Assembly (NCBI RefSeq): GCF_001435775.1
Contig: NZ_AZFK01000006.1
Location: 1-33,057 of the forward strand
Reading direction: 5' to 3'
Length of the DNA: 33,057 nt
From: Limosilactobacillus ingluviei DSM 15946
GTDB taxonomy: Bacteria; Bacillota; Bacilli; Lactobacillales; Lactobacillaceae
Each line of letters starts with the position of its first letter. Within the stretch, counting starts at the first letter, position 1. Made by a program: the position numbers and the translations under genes. A model generated the notes under the pieces. That model made no database searches and was not told the DNA's origin. It saw only the letters and a list, made by a program, of their open reading frames with translations. This document shows, piece by piece, positions 8,135 through 18,800 of the stretch.

Positions 8135-9154
8135 CTAATCCCCCTCATTTGGAAAAGCGATCCCGAGGTGCTCGTATGCTGCGGGAGTGACCAGCCGGCC
8201 GCGCGGGGTGCGGCTGATAAAACCAATCTGCAGCAAGTAGGGTTCGTAAACTTCTTCGATCGTCGCCGCTTCTTCCCCAATATTGGCCGCAATTGTTTTG
8301 ACCCCGACTGGTCCCCCACCGTAGTAATTAATCATCGTTAGCAACATCTTACGGTCGGTAGCGTCCAACCCCCGCTGGTCAACGTCGAGCAAGGTCAACG
8401 CCTGGTCAACACTGGCTTCATCAATGGTCGCTTTCCCCGCTACTTGGGCGAAGTCACGGACCCGCTTCAACAAGCGGTTGGCAATCCGGGGGGTCCCCCG
8501 CGAGCGCCAGGCCAAGGCTTTCGCCCCTGCCGGGTCGATGGCAGTTTGGAAAATGGCCGCACTGCGGTTGATAATCTGCCCTAATTCAGCGGGCGTGTAG
8601 TAATTCAAGCGCTCAATGATCCCAAAACGATCCCGCAGCGGCGCCGTTAACAACCCCACCCGGGTCGTCGCGCCGACCAAGGTAAAGGGCGGTAAGGGAA
8701 AATGAACCGGGTGAGCCGTGGGACCTTCGCCGACCACAATATCGATGTAAAAGTCTTCCATGGCTGAATAGAGCATTTCTTCCACCACCTTAGGCAAGCG
8801 GTGAATTTCGTCGATAAATAAGACATCCCCCGGCTGCAATTCGTTTAACAAGGCCACCAAGTCCCCGGGCTTTTCAATCGCCGGCCCCGAGGTCGTCTTG
8901 ATCCCGACGCCCATTTCATTGGCAATCACCATCGCCAAGGTCGTTTTCCCCAACCCCGGCGGGCCATACAAGAGGACGTGATCCAGGGCTTCTTCGCGAC
9001 CCTTGGCGGCTTCAATGTAAACCTGCAATTCGGCCTTGAGCTTGGCTTGGCCAATGTAGGTCGCTAACCGCCGCGGGCGTAAGCTGACTTCTAACTGCCC
9101 TTCTTCATCACTGGCGACATCGGCCCCCATCAGGCCGTGTGCTTCATCTACCAT
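8135..9154 (-). CDS. ruvB: Holliday junction branch-migration ATPase RuvB
   Basis: A 339-residue AAA+ motor that drives branch migration with RuvA during recombinational repair. Walker [10 protein letters not shown] is at 64-72, Walker [10 protein letters not shown] near 118, sensor/arginine-finger region [21 protein letters not shown] near 165, and the C-terminal winged-helix block [19 protein letters not shown] closes the protein. The GGGAGGA site is well placed. It lies 18 bases after ruvA and two bases before the tgt-derived gene. Confidence 0.97.
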   Translation of the reverse strand: MVDEAHGLMGADVASDEEGQLEVSLRPRRLATYIGQAKLKAELQVYIEAAKGREEALDHVLLYGPPGLGKTTLAMVIANEMGVGIKTTSGPAIEKPGDLVALLNELQPGDVLFIDEIHRLPKVVEEMLYSAMEDFYIDIVVGEGPTAHPVHFPLPPFTLVGATTRVGLLTAPLRDRFGIIERLNYYTPAELGQIINRSAAIFQTAIDPAGAKALAWRSRGTPRIANRLLKRVRDFAQVAGKATIDEASVDQALTLLDVDQRGLDATDRKMLLTMINYYGGGPVGVKTIAANIGEEAATIEEVYEPYLLQIGFISRTPRGRLVTPAAYEHLGIAFPNEGD

Positions 9155-9172
9155 GACAGTTCCTCCCTTCGG

Positions 9173-9775
9173 CTACTTGTTCAACAAACGCAGCCCCGCC
9201 CGCAAGTATTCGGCCGTCGGCTGGTCTGGTTCCTTTAGCAGTTGTTTTTCCACCCGCTTGATATCCCGTTCGGCATAGCCTAATGAAGCCAAAGCGGCCA
9301 AAGCATCGGCCAGGGCGGGACTTTGCGCAGCGCTGGTCGGTTTAACCGTAAAGTCAAGGGTTAAGTCCGGCCACAGGGCATCGACCTTATCTTGCAGCTC
9401 AACAACGATCCGCGCGGCGGTCTTTTTCCCGATGCCCGGAAACTTGGTCAGGTAATTGACGTCATTGTCGCCAATGGCTTGAATCAAGGCCTGGTGATCG
9501 GGGTTGGCCAGGATGGCCAGGGCACTCTTGGGACCAATCCCCGAGACCCCCAAAAGTTTCTCAAAGAGCTGCTTTTCATTGGGATCGCTAAAGCCAAAGA
9601 GGGTCAGACTATCTTCCTTGACGGCTTGGTAAACATACACCCGGACCGCCGTTTGCTGGTCTACTTCATACGCGTAGGGATTGGCCACCGCAATCCGGTA
9701 ACCGACGCCATTCACGTCTAAGACAATATAGGTCGGGGTGACCATTGCAACCTGCCCATTTAAGTATTCGTACAT
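9173..9775 (-). CDS. ruvA: Holliday junction DNA helicase subunit RuvA
   Basis: A 200-residue subunit that binds the four-way junction and loads RuvB. The N-terminal OB domain [20 protein letters not shown], the helix-hairpin-helix repeats [16 protein letters not shown] and [17 protein letters not shown], and a C-terminal RuvB-binding UBA-like domain ([15 protein letters not shown]) are all present. AGAAAGGA precedes the ATG. It is part of the mutS-mutL-ruvA-ruvB series. Confidence 0.97.
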   Translation of the reverse strand: MYEYLNGQVAMVTPTYIVLDVNGVGYRIAVANPYAYEVDQQTAVRVYVYQAVKEDSLTLFGFSDPNEKQLFEKLLGVSGIGPKSALAILANPDHQALIQAIGDNDVNYLTKFPGIGKKTAARIVVELQDKVDALWPDLTLDFTVKPTSAAQSPALADALAALASLGYAERDIKRVEKQLLKEPDQPTAEYLRAGLRLLNK

Positions 9776-9810
9776 TCCGTATCCTTTCTGAGAAGCCCCC
9801 CGCTTCCCGC

Positions 9811-11790
9811 TTAAAACTCATGGTCATCAAATTCGCCCGCAAATGGTTCGTGACTTTCCTGAATTCGTTTGAACAGTTTTTCCAGGTCCCGGTCGGTTAA
9901 ATGAATCAAGACCGGCCGACCGTGGGGACAATTAAAGGGATTTTCACAATCCGGCAAGGCCGCTAAGAGGGCCACGGCTTCGCGGTCCGCTAGGTGGTGG
10001 TTGGCCTTGATCGCCCGTTTACAACTCATCATAATGGCCGTTTTGGCCCGAAAATCCGCGATGCTTAAGCGCCCATCGGCCAAGACCCAATCGACCATTT
10101 TCCGAATCGTGTCCTCTTCTTGGCCTTCGATTAACCAGGTCGGGTGACTGGCCACCATGAAACTGTTTTGGCCAAAGGGGCTCAGGTGTAGCCCCGCTCC
10201 GGCCAGGGTCGCCAGGTGGCGGTTAATTTTCAGAGCCTCTGCCACTGAGTAGTTTAAAATCAAGGGGGTCAAAAAGCTCTGCTGATCCGCGCTAACCTCC
10301 CCGATTTCGCGCCGAAAGCGTTCATAGTTGATCCGCTCTTGGGCCGCGTGCTGATCGACGATGTAGAGGCCATCGGAAGCTTGCGCCAATAAAAAGGTCC
10401 CCTGTAACTGCCCAATGTAGCGCAAGGTTGGGAAACGCTGGGCGCTGCTAGTGTCGTCGATTGGTAAGGTGCCCTGTTCGGCCTTCGGGGCGGGCGCAGC
10501 TGAGGAAGTAGGCACGGGCGCCGGCGTTGGAAACGGCGGTTTATCCCCTTCACCTTGGTAACGGGCATCAAATTCTTGCACCAGTGGACTTTGCAGCTCA
10601 CTAACCTGATGGATAATAATGGGTGCCACGGCTCGAGCGGTTGGCTTTGGGGTTTGGGCCGGGGCAGGCGGCAAAGCTTGGGCCTCTAGCGGCGCCGCGG
10701 GTTCTTGATAGGCTACCACTTGCTCTTGGACCACCGGTGGCACTTCCGCAGCCGCACTGCCGGCCAAGAGTTGGTCCGTTTTTTCTCCCACATCCGGAAT
10801 TAAATTTTCCTGGGCCAGCCGAGCTTGAATCGTGGTGGTCAGCAATTGTCCTAGTTGCGCTTCCTTGCTCAACCGCACCTCCCGCTTGGCCGGGTGAACA
10901 TTCACGTCGACCAATAACGGATCCAAATTAATATCGATAACCGCGAAGGGATAGCGACCAACCATTAATTTAGAACCGTAACCTTCAATGAGGGCCTTGG
11001 TCAAATTAAAGTTACGCACGTAACGGTGGTTGATCAGCAGGGTCTGATATTTGCGCCCCGCCCGGGTCAACTCTGGCAAGGACACGTAGCCATGAATGGT
11101 AAAATCATCATCCTGGCCTTCAATGGCCACCATTTTACGGGCCACTTTAACCCCATAGATAGCCGCAATTACCTGTTGGAGATTGCCGTTACCGGCCGAG
11201 CGAAACAGCTCCTTGCCATTATTGGTTAGGGAAATGGCGACCGTCGGATTGCCCAGGGCCAAGCGGTAGACCATGTCGACAATCTGGCTCAACTCAGTTT
11301 GGGGCGACTTTAGGTACTTTAAACGCGCCGGCGTATTATAAAAAAGTTGGCTGACGGTCACATCCGTCCCAGGCCGGGCGGACGCGACGCCTTGCGCCAG
11401 CACTTCGCCGCCCCGGACGTGATATTGGTAGCCATCTGCGCCCGCCACGGCCGTCACCATCGTCAGGTCCGCCACCGAGGCAATACTCGGCAGGGCTTCG
11501 CCCCGAAAGCCCATTGTCGTGACCCGAAACAATTCCCGTTTAGAAGTAATCTTGCTGGTCGCGTGGCGGCGAAAGGCCAGCGGGACTTGGTCCGCCGGAA
11601 TCCCTGCGCCATCGTCAATCACCCGAATTTCGGCTAAGCCCGCTTCTTTAACTAAAACGTCGATACGGCGGCTGTGCGCGTCAATGGCATTTTCCACCAG
11701 TTCTTTGACGACCGACGCCGGCCGTTCAATTACTTCCCCGGCCGCGATTTGGTCCGCTAAAATGGCCGGTAATTCTTGAATTTGCGCCAT
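9811..11790 (-). CDS. mutL: DNA mismatch repair protein MutL
   Basis: A 659-residue GHKL-ATPase mismatch repair mediator. N-terminal motifs: [15 protein letters not shown] and [12 protein letters not shown] Pro/Ala-rich linker spans about 335-460. The C-terminal domain carries the endonuclease motif [12 protein letters not shown], matching DQHA(x)2E(x)4E, plus SCKRAIKAN and CPHGRP. It should therefore nick DNA itself, as expected for a bacterium without MutH. The start is the ATG at 11790, since TAGGTGA (overlapping the mutS stop) is correctly spaced from it. An in-frame GTG three codons upstream is embedded in that site. Confidence 0.96.
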   Translation of the reverse strand: MAQIQELPAILADQIAAGEVIERPASVVKELVENAIDAHSRRIDVLVKEAGLAEIRVIDDGAGIPADQVPLAFRRHATSKITSKRELFRVTTMGFRGEALPSIASVADLTMVTAVAGADGYQYHVRGGEVLAQGVASARPGTDVTVSQLFYNTPARLKYLKSPQTELSQIVDMVYRLALGNPTVAISLTNNGKELFRSAGNGNLQQVIAAIYGVKVARKMVAIEGQDDDFTIHGYVSLPELTRAGRKYQTLLINHRYVRNFNLTKALIEGYGSKLMVGRYPFAVIDINLDPLLVDVNVHPAKREVRLSKEAQLGQLLTTTIQARLAQENLIPDVGEKTDQLLAGSAAAEVPPVVQEQVVAYQEPAAPLEAQALPPAPAQTPKPTARAVAPIIIHQVSELQSPLVQEFDARYQGEGDKPPFPTPAPVPTSSAAPAPKAEQGTLPIDDTSSAQRFPTLRYIGQLQGTFLLAQASDGLYIVDQHAAQERINYERFRREIGEVSADQQSFLTPLILNYSVAEALKINRHLATLAGAGLHLSPFGQNSFMVASHPTWLIEGQEEDTIRKMVDWVLADGRLSIADFRAKTAIMMSCKRAIKANHHLADREAVALLAALPDCENPFNCPHGRPVLIHLTDRDLEKLFKRIQESHEPFAGEFDDHEF

Positions 11791-11799
11791 TGCGTTCAC

Positions 11800-14412
11800 C
11801 TACTTCAACTTTCTTTGCCATTGATAAACCTGATTCATGACTTCCATTGGTGTCAGTCCCATCAAATCCAATTCCTTGAGTTGGGCCAACACCTGGCCGG
11901 CTTTTTTGTCCGCTGGCTTGGCGGCCGGCGTGGGGGCCGGACCGAACAATTCTAATTGTCCGCTGGCTTCTTCCACCAACTGTGGGGCTGAGGATGGCGC
12001 AACCGGAGGTGTGGCTGGCGTTGGGGCCGCCGCCGTGGTCCCTTTTTCCAGCTGACCTAAAATTACATCCGCCCGGGCCAAGAGACTGGCCGGCAACCCC
12101 GCTAATTTCGCCACGTGCACCCCGTAGGACTTGTCAGCCGGTCCGGGTTCCACCCGGTGCAAAAAGACCAGCTCGCCGTTTTCTTCACTCGCGCCGACGT
12201 GAACATTTTTCAGTTGCGCCAAGCGCTGATCCAGTTGCGTCAGCTCATGGTAGTGGGTGGAAAAAAGGGTCTTAGCGTGGACGTGATCATGGACATATTC
12301 AATAATTGCCTGGGCTAAGGCCATCCCATCATAAGTAGCCGTGCCCCGCCCGATCTCGTCAAAGAGGATCAAGGAATTCGGGGTCGCATTTTGCAAGGCG
12401 TTATTGGCTTCCATCATTTCGACCATAAACGTACTTTCTCCCGAGACCAGGTCGTCGGCGGCCCCGATTCGGGTAAAGATTTGATCAAAAATCGGCAAGT
12501 CGGCCGCATCCGCGGGCACAAAACAGCCAATTTGGGCCATCACCGCAATCAGGGCCAATTGTCGCATGTAGGTACTCTTCCCCGACATGTTGGGCCCGGT
12601 GATCAAAAGGATCGCCGTTTGGGGATCCATCACCACGTCATTCGGGACATAAGCTTGGTGGCCTAAAAATTTTTCCACGACCGGGTGGCGGCCGCCGGAA
12701 ATCTTCAGTTCGTGGCGTTGATTTAAGATTGGCCGCACAAAGTGGTAATCTTCACTGACCACGGCAAAACTCTGCAAGACATCCAATTCCGCCAAGTTTG
12801 CGGCCAGAGCCTGCAGACGGCTGATTTGGGCTTTGACTTGGTCGCGGACGGCCACAAACAAATCATATTCCAAGGACGTTGATTTTTCTTGGGCTTCCAG
12901 GATGATTGCTTCTTTTGCCTTGAGCTCCGGCGTGGCAAACCGTTCGGCGTTGACCAGGGTTTGCTTGCGTTCATAACGATCGGCCGGCAGCTTGGCAATG
13001 TTGGCCTTAGTCACTTCGATGTAGTAACCAAAGACGTGGTTGTAGCCAATTTTCAAGTTATTGATCCCGGTTGCGGCCCGTTCTTTTTCTTGCAGTTCCG
13101 CAATCCATTGCTTACCGTTCTCCATCGCATCGCGGTAGGTATCCAATTGCTGATTGTAACCCGGCTTGATGATTCCCCCCTCGGTAATTGCCACCGGGGC
13201 ATCCTCAACCACGGCCCGGTCAATCAAAGCCGCAATATCGCTCAGCGGATCCAACCCGGCCGTTAGTTGGTCAAAGACTGGCGCCGCCAAGGTTTCCAAA
13301 ACGTATTTAATTTTCGGCACTTGTTGCAAGGACGTTTTTAATTGCACTAAGTCCCGGCCGTTGACACTGCCATAAGCTACCCGCCCGGCTAAACGTTCTA
13401 AGTCATAGACCTTGGTCAATTCGGCCTGCAGGTTGCTGCGTTCAAAGTAGTGGTCTAATAAAACAGCGACCTTATCCTGGCGTTCCTCAATCTTGGCCTG
13501 ATCAATCAACGGCCGGTCCAACCAGCGTTTTAATAACCGGCTCCCCATCGCCGTTTTGGTGGCATCCAGCAGCCAGGCCAACGTCCCTTGCTTTTTGCCG
13601 CTACGCATGTTGATCATCAATTCGAGGTTGGCCTTCGAATTGTGGTCAATTTTCATGTAGGCATTTAATTCGTAAGCCTGGGCGACTTGCAGATGGGCGA
13701 GGGCCCGCTTTTGGGTCGTTAACAAGTACGAAACCAATAACGTGACCACCGCAATCTCCCCGTCGTCGGTCAGCGCCTGGGTTAAGTAACTGATTTCTGC
13801 TTGCCCCGTTTGCGGCGTTTGGTGCGACAAGAGGAGGTTTTGCTTGGTCAGGACCGTGGTGAGGCTCGCCGGCAATTCCTGATCATAAACGATCTCTTTG
13901 GTCTGCAGGTTGATTAATTCATTAATTACCGCCGCTTCGGTAGCGAGGCTCGTTACCTTTAATTCCCCCGTCGTCAAATCAGCATAGGCCAGCTTAAAGC
14001 CCGGCGCTTGCGGCAAAACGGCCGTTAGATAATTGTTGCTTTGGGCGTCATCCCCCTTGAGATCCATCTTGGTCCCCGGGGTAACCAACCGGGTAACGGC
14101 CCGCTTGACCATTCCCTTGGCCTGTTTGGGGTCTTCCATTTGTTCACAAATGGCGACCTTATAACCCTTATCAATTAAAATATCGATGTAATTATCGACC
14201 GCCCGGTGCGGTACCCCACACATCGGAATTGGGTTAGCTGCACTGTGGTTACGGGTGGTGAGGGTCAACTCCAGGATTTGGGCTCCCTTAATCGCATCCT
14301 CATTAAATAGTTCGTAAAAATCCCCCAACCGGTAAAATAAAAAGGCATCTGGATACTGATCCTTCACCGCTTGGTACTGCTTCATCATTGGCGTTTGTTT
14401 TGCTTTTGCCAC
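11800..14412 (-). CDS. mutS: DNA mismatch recognition ATPase MutS
   Basis: An 870-residue mismatch sensor. The N-terminal DNA-reading domain begins [30 protein letters not shown] with the Phe-x-Glu motif (FYELF). The ABC-type ATPase has Walker [23 protein letters not shown], Walker [13 protein letters not shown] and FSTHYHEL. A Pro/Ala linker and a C-terminal helix follow ([20 protein letters not shown]). I place the start at GTG 14412, preceded by GAGGAGG five bases away. The in-frame ATG at 14478 lies inside the terminator-like hairpin and has no site. mutL begins ten bases downstream. Confidence 0.96.
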   Translation of the reverse strand: MAKAKQTPMMKQYQAVKDQYPDAFLFYRLGDFYELFNEDAIKGAQILELTLTTRNHSAANPIPMCGVPHRAVDNYIDILIDKGYKVAICEQMEDPKQAKGMVKRAVTRLVTPGTKMDLKGDDAQSNNYLTAVLPQAPGFKLAYADLTTGELKVTSLATEAAVINELINLQTKEIVYDQELPASLTTVLTKQNLLLSHQTPQTGQAEISYLTQALTDDGEIAVVTLLVSYLLTTQKRALAHLQVAQAYELNAYMKIDHNSKANLELMINMRSGKKQGTLAWLLDATKTAMGSRLLKRWLDRPLIDQAKIEERQDKVAVLLDHYFERSNLQAELTKVYDLERLAGRVAYGSVNGRDLVQLKTSLQQVPKIKYVLETLAAPVFDQLTAGLDPLSDIAALIDRAVVEDAPVAITEGGIIKPGYNQQLDTYRDAMENGKQWIAELQEKERAATGINNLKIGYNHVFGYYIEVTKANIAKLPADRYERKQTLVNAERFATPELKAKEAIILEAQEKSTSLEYDLFVAVRDQVKAQISRLQALAANLAELDVLQSFAVVSEDYHFVRPILNQRHELKISGGRHPVVEKFLGHQAYVPNDVVMDPQTAILLITGPNMSGKSTYMRQLALIAVMAQIGCFVPADAADLPIFDQIFTRIGAADDLVSGESTFMVEMMEANNALQNATPNSLILFDEIGRGTATYDGMALAQAIIEYVHDHVHAKTLFSTHYHELTQLDQRLAQLKNVHVGASEENGELVFLHRVEPGPADKSYGVHVAKLAGLPASLLARADVILGQLEKGTTAAAPTPATPPVAPSSAPQLVEEASGQLELFGPAPTPAAKPADKKAGQVLAQLKELDLMGLTPMEVMNQVYQWQRKLK

Positions 14413-14439
14413 CTTATCCTCCTCATTTTTCCCGTGATT

Positions 14440-14497
14440 GAAAATCAGCGCCAACGAGGGCTTACATTGGCTGCTCATCCTTCGCTTGGCGCTGATT
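14440..14497 (-). terminator. Hairpin between rny and mutS
   Basis: A long imperfect stem pairs 14479-14497 with 14443-14460 (AATCAGCGCCAA ... TTGGCGCTGATT with further pairs inside), followed by a weak TTTTC on the minus strand. It can end rny transcripts. No clear promoter lies between it and the mutS start 28 bases on, so it may be an attenuating rather than absolute terminator. Confidence 0.7.
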
Positions 14498-14540
14498 CAT
14501 TTCTCTGGGCTCGCGGCCCGTTTGACTGCAAAGCCCCCGG

Positions 14541-16100
14541 TTACTTGGCGTAATCAACGGCCCGAACCTCCCGGATCACCGTCACTTTAATGTGACCTGG
14601 GTATTCCAGTTGGTCCTCAATTTCTTGTTTCACATCGTGGGCCAGGACCGTTGCTTGGCGATCATTGACCTTAGTTGGTTTGACAATCACCCGCAACTCC
14701 CGGCCGGCTTGGATCGCGTAGCTATGATCTACGCCCCCGTGGGCATTGGCAATTTCTTCTAATTGCTTCAGCCGTTGGATGTATTGTTCCAAGGATTCAC
14801 TCCGTGCGCCGGGCCGGGCCCCAGAAATCGCATCCGCGGCCTGGACGAGCACGGCAATTACCGACGTGGCCGGCACGTCGCCGTGGTGAGAGGCAATCGT
14901 GTTGATCACGACCTGACTTTCCTTGAACTTCCGGGTCAATTCCACCCCCAGTTCAACGTGGGAGCCATCAACTTCGTGGTCAATTGCCTTGCCAATGTCG
15001 TGCAACAAGCCAGCCCGCTTAGCCATGGTGATGTCTTCGCCCAATTCTGCGGCCATGATCCCAGCCAGCTTAGCGACTTCAATCGAGTGGTGCAAGACAT
15101 TTTGCCCGTAGCTGGTTCGGTATTGCATCCGCCCGATCGTCTTGATCAGATCCGGGTGAATGGAATGCAGCCCGAGGTCAAAAACGGTTTGTTCTCCGAC
15201 TTCGCGCAGGTGGTTGTCCATATCCTTTTGGGCCTTTTCGACGGCCTCTTCAATCCGGGCCGGATGAATCCGCCCGTCTTGAATTAAGTGTTCCAAAGCC
15301 ATTTTGGCGATTTCCCGCCGGACCGGATCAAAACCACTCAACACGACCGCTTCCGGCGTATCGTCAATGATCAGATCAATCCCGGTTAAGGTTTCTAAGG
15401 TCCGAATATTGCGGCCTTCCCGCCCAATAATCCGCCCCTTCATTTCGTCGTTTGGCAAATTAACAACCGAAACCGTGGCTTCTGATACCATATCTGCAGC
15501 CGAACGCTGAATCGCATCGACAATCAGGGTCTTGGCTTTGCGATCGGCCACTAATTGGGCCTCCTGTTCGCTGTCCCGGATCATCGTTTCGCGTTCGACT
15601 TGCAGCTCGTCTTTTAATTGGTTCAAAATCTGTTCCCGTGCTTGGTCACGGGTCAACTCGGCAATTTCTGCCAACTTGGTTTGTTGAGCTTGAACCAGTT
15701 CTGCTACTTGTTGTTGATCTTTTTGAATTTGCTCGTTTCGCTGGTCTAATTTCCGTTCGCGCGAACTGATAGCATTTTCTCGATGTTCAAGCAGACTGTC
15801 CTTCCGGTCTAAGGTCGTTTCCCGTTGCAGCAAGCGTTCTTCTTGTTTTTGCACTTCACTGCGGCGGCTCTTTAACTCTTGTTCGACCCCTTCACGATAG
15901 CGGTGACTTTCTTCCTTGGCTTCCAAGATAGCCTCTTTTTTGGCGGTCGCCGCTTCTTTTTTAGCGGAAGCAATAATCTCCTCGGCGCTATTGTGCGCTT
16001 GTGTAATCTGACGTTCAATAATTGACTTTCGAATTACATAACCGACAATAATCCCGACAACAATAGCGATGACGGCGGTAAATAAGTTATTCATACCCAT
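14541..16100 (-). CDS. rny: Ribonuclease Y
   Basis: Membrane-anchored endoribonuclease that initiates mRNA decay. The order is: transmembrane helix (about 4-24), a long charged coiled coil (30-200), the KH domain with [15 protein letters not shown] (about 222-236), and the HD domain with [19 protein letters not shown] and [12 protein letters not shown] (about 335-375). The 519-residue length is typical. GGAGGG precedes two candidate ATGs two codons apart (16100 and 16094). I keep the longer form but the shorter is equally credible. Confidence 0.96.
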   Translation of the reverse strand: MGMNNLFTAVIAIVVGIIVGYVIRKSIIERQITQAHNSAEEIIASAKKEAATAKKEAILEAKEESHRYREGVEQELKSRRSEVQKQEERLLQRETTLDRKDSLLEHRENAISSRERKLDQRNEQIQKDQQQVAELVQAQQTKLAEIAELTRDQAREQILNQLKDELQVERETMIRDSEQEAQLVADRKAKTLIVDAIQRSAADMVSEATVSVVNLPNDEMKGRIIGREGRNIRTLETLTGIDLIIDDTPEAVVLSGFDPVRREIAKMALEHLIQDGRIHPARIEEAVEKAQKDMDNHLREVGEQTVFDLGLHSIHPDLIKTIGRMQYRTSYGQNVLHHSIEVAKLAGIMAAELGEDITMAKRAGLLHDIGKAIDHEVDGSHVELGVELTRKFKESQVVINTIASHHGDVPATSVIAVLVQAADAISGARPGARSESLEQYIQRLKQLEEIANAHGGVDHSYAIQAGRELRVIVKPTKVNDRQATVLAHDVKQEIEDQLEYPGHIKVTVIREVRAVDYAK

Positions 16101-16231
16101 TTTCCCTCCAAATCAACTATTATTCGTTGTTGGTCTTTTAAAAAGTTCGAAAATACGCGAAAATTTCACGTACAGATTTAATTTTAAACGGGACGAAAAG
16201 GGGTGTCAACATTAAGCCTTCGCTCCGGCTG

Positions 16232-16279
16232 AAAAATAAAAAGTAAGGCCACCGGAAGGCGCCCGGCCCGGCCTTACTT
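16232..16279 (-). terminator. Terminator of recA
   Basis: A perfect 10-bp stem AAGTAAGGCC/GGCCTTACTT (16279-16270 with 16250-16241) with a G+C-rich loop is followed by TTTATTTTT on the minus strand, 29 bases after the recA stop. Confidence 0.9.
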
Positions 16280-16308
16280 ATTCCAACTCAAGGTTTAGTT
16301 GCGTTTCT

Positions 16309-17361
16309 TTAATGTTTGTCCTTGGGGTTACTGGCCGTTTCTGGCGTAGCGGCTTCATCTTCGGCTGGTGCTTGGTCCATCCCATAGGCAATCCGCACTT
16401 GCTTCATCAAAGTCTGCATTTCCGTTGGGTGATCCGTCAGCCACTTCTTTGCGTTTTCACGCCCTTGACCAATCCGCTCTTCGCCGTAAGAATACCAAGC
16501 TCCACTCTTTTTGATCAGATCCTTTTCGGCCGCCATGTCAAGCAGTTCACCCATCTTGGAGATCCCTTCCCCGTACATGATGTCAACTTCCGCCTTCTTA
16601 AACGGTGGCGCGACCTTATTCTTAACCACTTTAATCTTGGCCCGGTTCCCAATAATATCGGAGCCATCCTTGATTGGTTCACCACGCCGAATTTCCAGTC
16701 GAATCGTGGAGTAGAACTTCAAAGCCCGGCCCCCCGGCGTAGTTTCAGGGTTCCCAAACATGACGCCGACCTTTTCCCGAATCTGGTTGATAAAGATCGC
16801 AATCGTCTTGGTCTTATTGATGGTCCCGGACAATTTCCGCAGGGCTTGGGACATCAAGCGGGCTTGCAGCCCAACGTGCGCGTCCCCCATTTCCCCTTCA
16901 ATTTCAGCCCGGGGTACCAAGGCCGCCACTGAATCGACCACGACAATATCAATCGCGCCACTGGAAATCAAGGCATCGGCAATTTGCAGCCCTTGTTCCC
17001 CTGTGTCAGGCTGGGACAAGAGCAAATTATCAATATCAACCCCTAAGGCCTTGGCGTATTCGGGATCCATGGCGTTTTCCGCGTCGATGTACGCCGCCGT
17101 GCCCCCCTGTTGTTGCACTTCAGCAACCGCGTGCAAAGCGACGGTCGTCTTCCCCGAACTTTCGGGCCCGTACATTTCAATAATCCGGCCCCGCGGGTAG
17201 CCCCCGACCCCGAGGGCCTCGTCAATTGCCAAAGAACCACTGGAGACCGTTGCTACCTTAGTATCAACGGCATCGCCCATCCGCATGATGGCGCCTTTCC
17301 CGAAGTTCTTTTCAATTTTCTTCAGGGCATTGTCCAGCGCTGCTTTTCGTTCGTCAGCCAC
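16309..17361 (-). CDS. recA: Recombinase RecA
   Basis: A 350-residue strand-exchange ATPase and LexA co-protease. The opening [20 protein letters not shown], Walker A GPESSGKT (65-72), Walker B block [17 protein letters not shown], the L2-region block [17 protein letters not shown] and the acidic C terminus are all standard. The start is GTG at 17361, spaced eight bases from AAGGAG. A GTG three codons upstream overlaps that site. It has its own promoter and LexA-type box and its own terminator, so it is separable from cinA. Confidence 0.97.
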   Translation of the reverse strand: MADERKAALDNALKKIEKNFGKGAIMRMGDAVDTKVATVSSGSLAIDEALGVGGYPRGRIIEMYGPESSGKTTVALHAVAEVQQQGGTAAYIDAENAMDPEYAKALGVDIDNLLLSQPDTGEQGLQIADALISSGAIDIVVVDSVAALVPRAEIEGEMGDAHVGLQARLMSQALRKLSGTINKTKTIAIFINQIREKVGVMFGNPETTPGGRALKFYSTIRLEIRRGEPIKDGSDIIGNRAKIKVVKNKVAPPFKKAEVDIMYGEGISKMGELLDMAAEKDLIKKSGAWYSYGEERIGQGRENAKKWLTDHPTEMQTLMKQVRIAYGMDQAPAEDEAATPETASNPKDKH

Positions 17362-17395
17362 AAGCTTCACTCCTTTTTATCAAATCCATGTTTCC

Positions 17396-17424
17396 ATCAT
17401 ATCAGTTTTTGGGCTAAAAACCAA
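17396..17424 (-). promoter_or_regulatory. recA promoter
   Basis: On the minus strand TTGGTT (-35, 17424-17419), a 17-base spacer and TATGAT (-10, 17401-17396) precede recA by 34 bases. The spacing is ideal for a housekeeping sigma factor. Confidence 0.8.
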
Positions 17425-17432
17425 GCATTTTA

Positions 17433-17446
17433 CGAACCTGCGTTCT
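17433..17446. promoter_or_regulatory. LexA/DinR-type SOS box
   Basis: CGAACCTGCGTTCT carries perfect GAAC-N4-GTTC half-sites, the core of the Gram-positive LexA box. It lies eight bases upstream of the recA -35 and overlaps the stop codon of cinA. SOS control of recA is established in Firmicutes; its action here is inferred from position. Confidence 0.75.
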
Positions 17447-18695
17447 AATTTTTGCCCTGTAATTGGTGGTAGAGCGCTAAAAGGACCAAGGCCACGCTTT
17501 GTTGGCGAATCGCTTGGCGACCCAAGCGGCCATTTAAGCGCAACTGCCAAGCCCGCGGGGCCGCGCCTTGCTGGGCAATCGCCACAAAGACCGTCCCGGC
17601 AGGATGTCCTTCTAAGGGTTCCGGGCCGGCCACCCCCGTAAAGGCGACTCCATAATCGACGGCCAACGCCCGCCGGGCCCCCTCGGCCATTTCCGCTGCC
17701 GTTTGCGCGCTGACCACGCCTGCCTGTTCAATCGTGGCCTGCCGCACCCCAATCAGCTGGTGCTTGGCGCGGGCGGCATAAGTCACAAAGCCCCCATCAA
17801 AGACGGCACTGGCCCCGCTGACGCTGCACAGGGTACTCTGAAACAGCCCCCCGGTCAGACTTTCGGCCGCCGTAATTTTGGCGCCGCGCTGGCGTAACAA
17901 GGCGACTACTTGCCCAGCTAAGGTCACCGCCGGGCCGCTGCCAAAGTAATACGCGCCTTCCTTAGCCACAATGGCCTGTTGCGCTTGATCCAAGAGCTGC
18001 TCGGCAACCGCCGGCGTTTTTCCAGTCACCCGCAAACGAACTTGGATTTCAGCTGGTTGGACGTAAGACGTTGCCACGACCGGCAAATCCCCTAACGCAG
18101 CGGCAATTTCGTCCATCAATAAGGACTCCGGCTGGCCCACAAAGTGCAGCACCCGGGTCTGGACTGGAGTCGTCGTCCCGTAGTGAGCCCGTAATTTAGG
18201 CAGGAGACTGGCTTGCACCATTGCCTTAAATTCCCGCGGGGGCCCGGGCAAGACGGCCACTGCCGCTTGCTCGCTCACCAACCAGGATCCCAAGGCCAGC
18301 CCCACCGGGTTGGCTAGCGGTTCGCCACCGGCCAAGTAGTAAGCTTGACGAATATTTTCCGGCGTCATTGCCACTTGACGGTGGGCAAAGTCCGCTTGAA
18401 TCGCCGCCCAGTGTTTCGTTGCCAAGGTTAAATCAACGCCCAGCGCGCGGGCCACGCTCGGCAGGGTTTGATCATCCGCCGTGGGCCCTAAGCCCCCACA
18501 CACCAAAACCAGGTCCGCCCGCTGGCAGGCCAATTTGACGGCTGCTTCAATTTGGGCGGGTTCATCAGTCACCGTCGTTTGCCACTTGGCCACCAAGTCC
18601 AATTGGCGCAGCTGGTCCGCCAAATAGGCAACGTTGGTATTAACGATCTGCCCGAGGATCAGTTCGTTACCCACGGAAATAATTTCTACTTCCAT
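17445..18695 (-). CDS. cinA: CinA: competence/damage-inducible protein with NMN deamidase domain
   Basis: A 416-residue two-domain protein. The N-terminal MoaB/MogA-like domain, a pyrophosphatase in characterised CinA, starts MEVEIISVGNELILGQIVNTN and contains CGGLGPTADDQT. The C-terminal PncC-type nicotinamide-mononucleotide amidohydrolase domain contains AAESLTGGLFQSTLCSVSGAS and FTGVAGPEPLEGHPAGTVF. GTAGGAGGGG gives a strong site before the ATG. Position next to recA is conserved in Gram-positive bacteria, where it is linked to competence and NAD salvage. Confidence 0.95.
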   Translation of the reverse strand: MEVEIISVGNELILGQIVNTNVAYLADQLRQLDLVAKWQTTVTDEPAQIEAAVKLACQRADLVLVCGGLGPTADDQTLPSVARALGVDLTLATKHWAAIQADFAHRQVAMTPENIRQAYYLAGGEPLANPVGLALGSWLVSEQAAVAVLPGPPREFKAMVQASLLPKLRAHYGTTTPVQTRVLHFVGQPESLLMDEIAAALGDLPVVATSYVQPAEIQVRLRVTGKTPAVAEQLLDQAQQAIVAKEGAYYFGSGPAVTLAGQVVALLRQRGAKITAAESLTGGLFQSTLCSVSGASAVFDGGFVTYAARAKHQLIGVRQATIEQAGVVSAQTAAEMAEGARRALAVDYGVAFTGVAGPEPLEGHPAGTVFVAIAQQGAAPRAWQLRLNGRLGRQAIRQQSVALVLLALYHQLQGKN

Positions 18696-18713
18696 TTTTC
18701 CCCTCCTACTCTT

Positions 18714-18741
18714 TATATACGCGTTTTAGGTCCATTTTACA
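18714..18741 (-). promoter_or_regulatory. Candidate cinA promoter
   Basis: TGTAAA (18741-18736), 16 bases, then TATATA (18719-18714) on the minus strand, just downstream of the pgsA terminator and 18 bases before the cinA ATG. Confidence 0.5.
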
Positions 18742-18763
18742 CTTTTTTTCTGGTAAAAATTTT

Positions 18764-18792
18764 AAAAAAAGAAGCTGGCCGAAGCCAACTTC
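18764..18792 (-). terminator. Terminator of rodZ-pgsA
   Basis: The stem GAAGTTGGC/GCCAGCTTC with a TTCG tetraloop (18792-18771) is followed by seven T on the minus strand. It starts eight bases after the pgsA stop. Confidence 0.93.
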
Positions 18793-18800
18793 CGCAGTCC

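Noticed and set aside
14763-15287. A 174-codon plus-strand open frame
   Set aside because: It is entirely antisense to the HD and KH regions of rny, which are unmistakable, and has no start signal.
16312-16932. A 206-codon plus-strand open frame
   Set aside because: Antisense to recA; a product of the G+C-rich codon use on the opposite strand.
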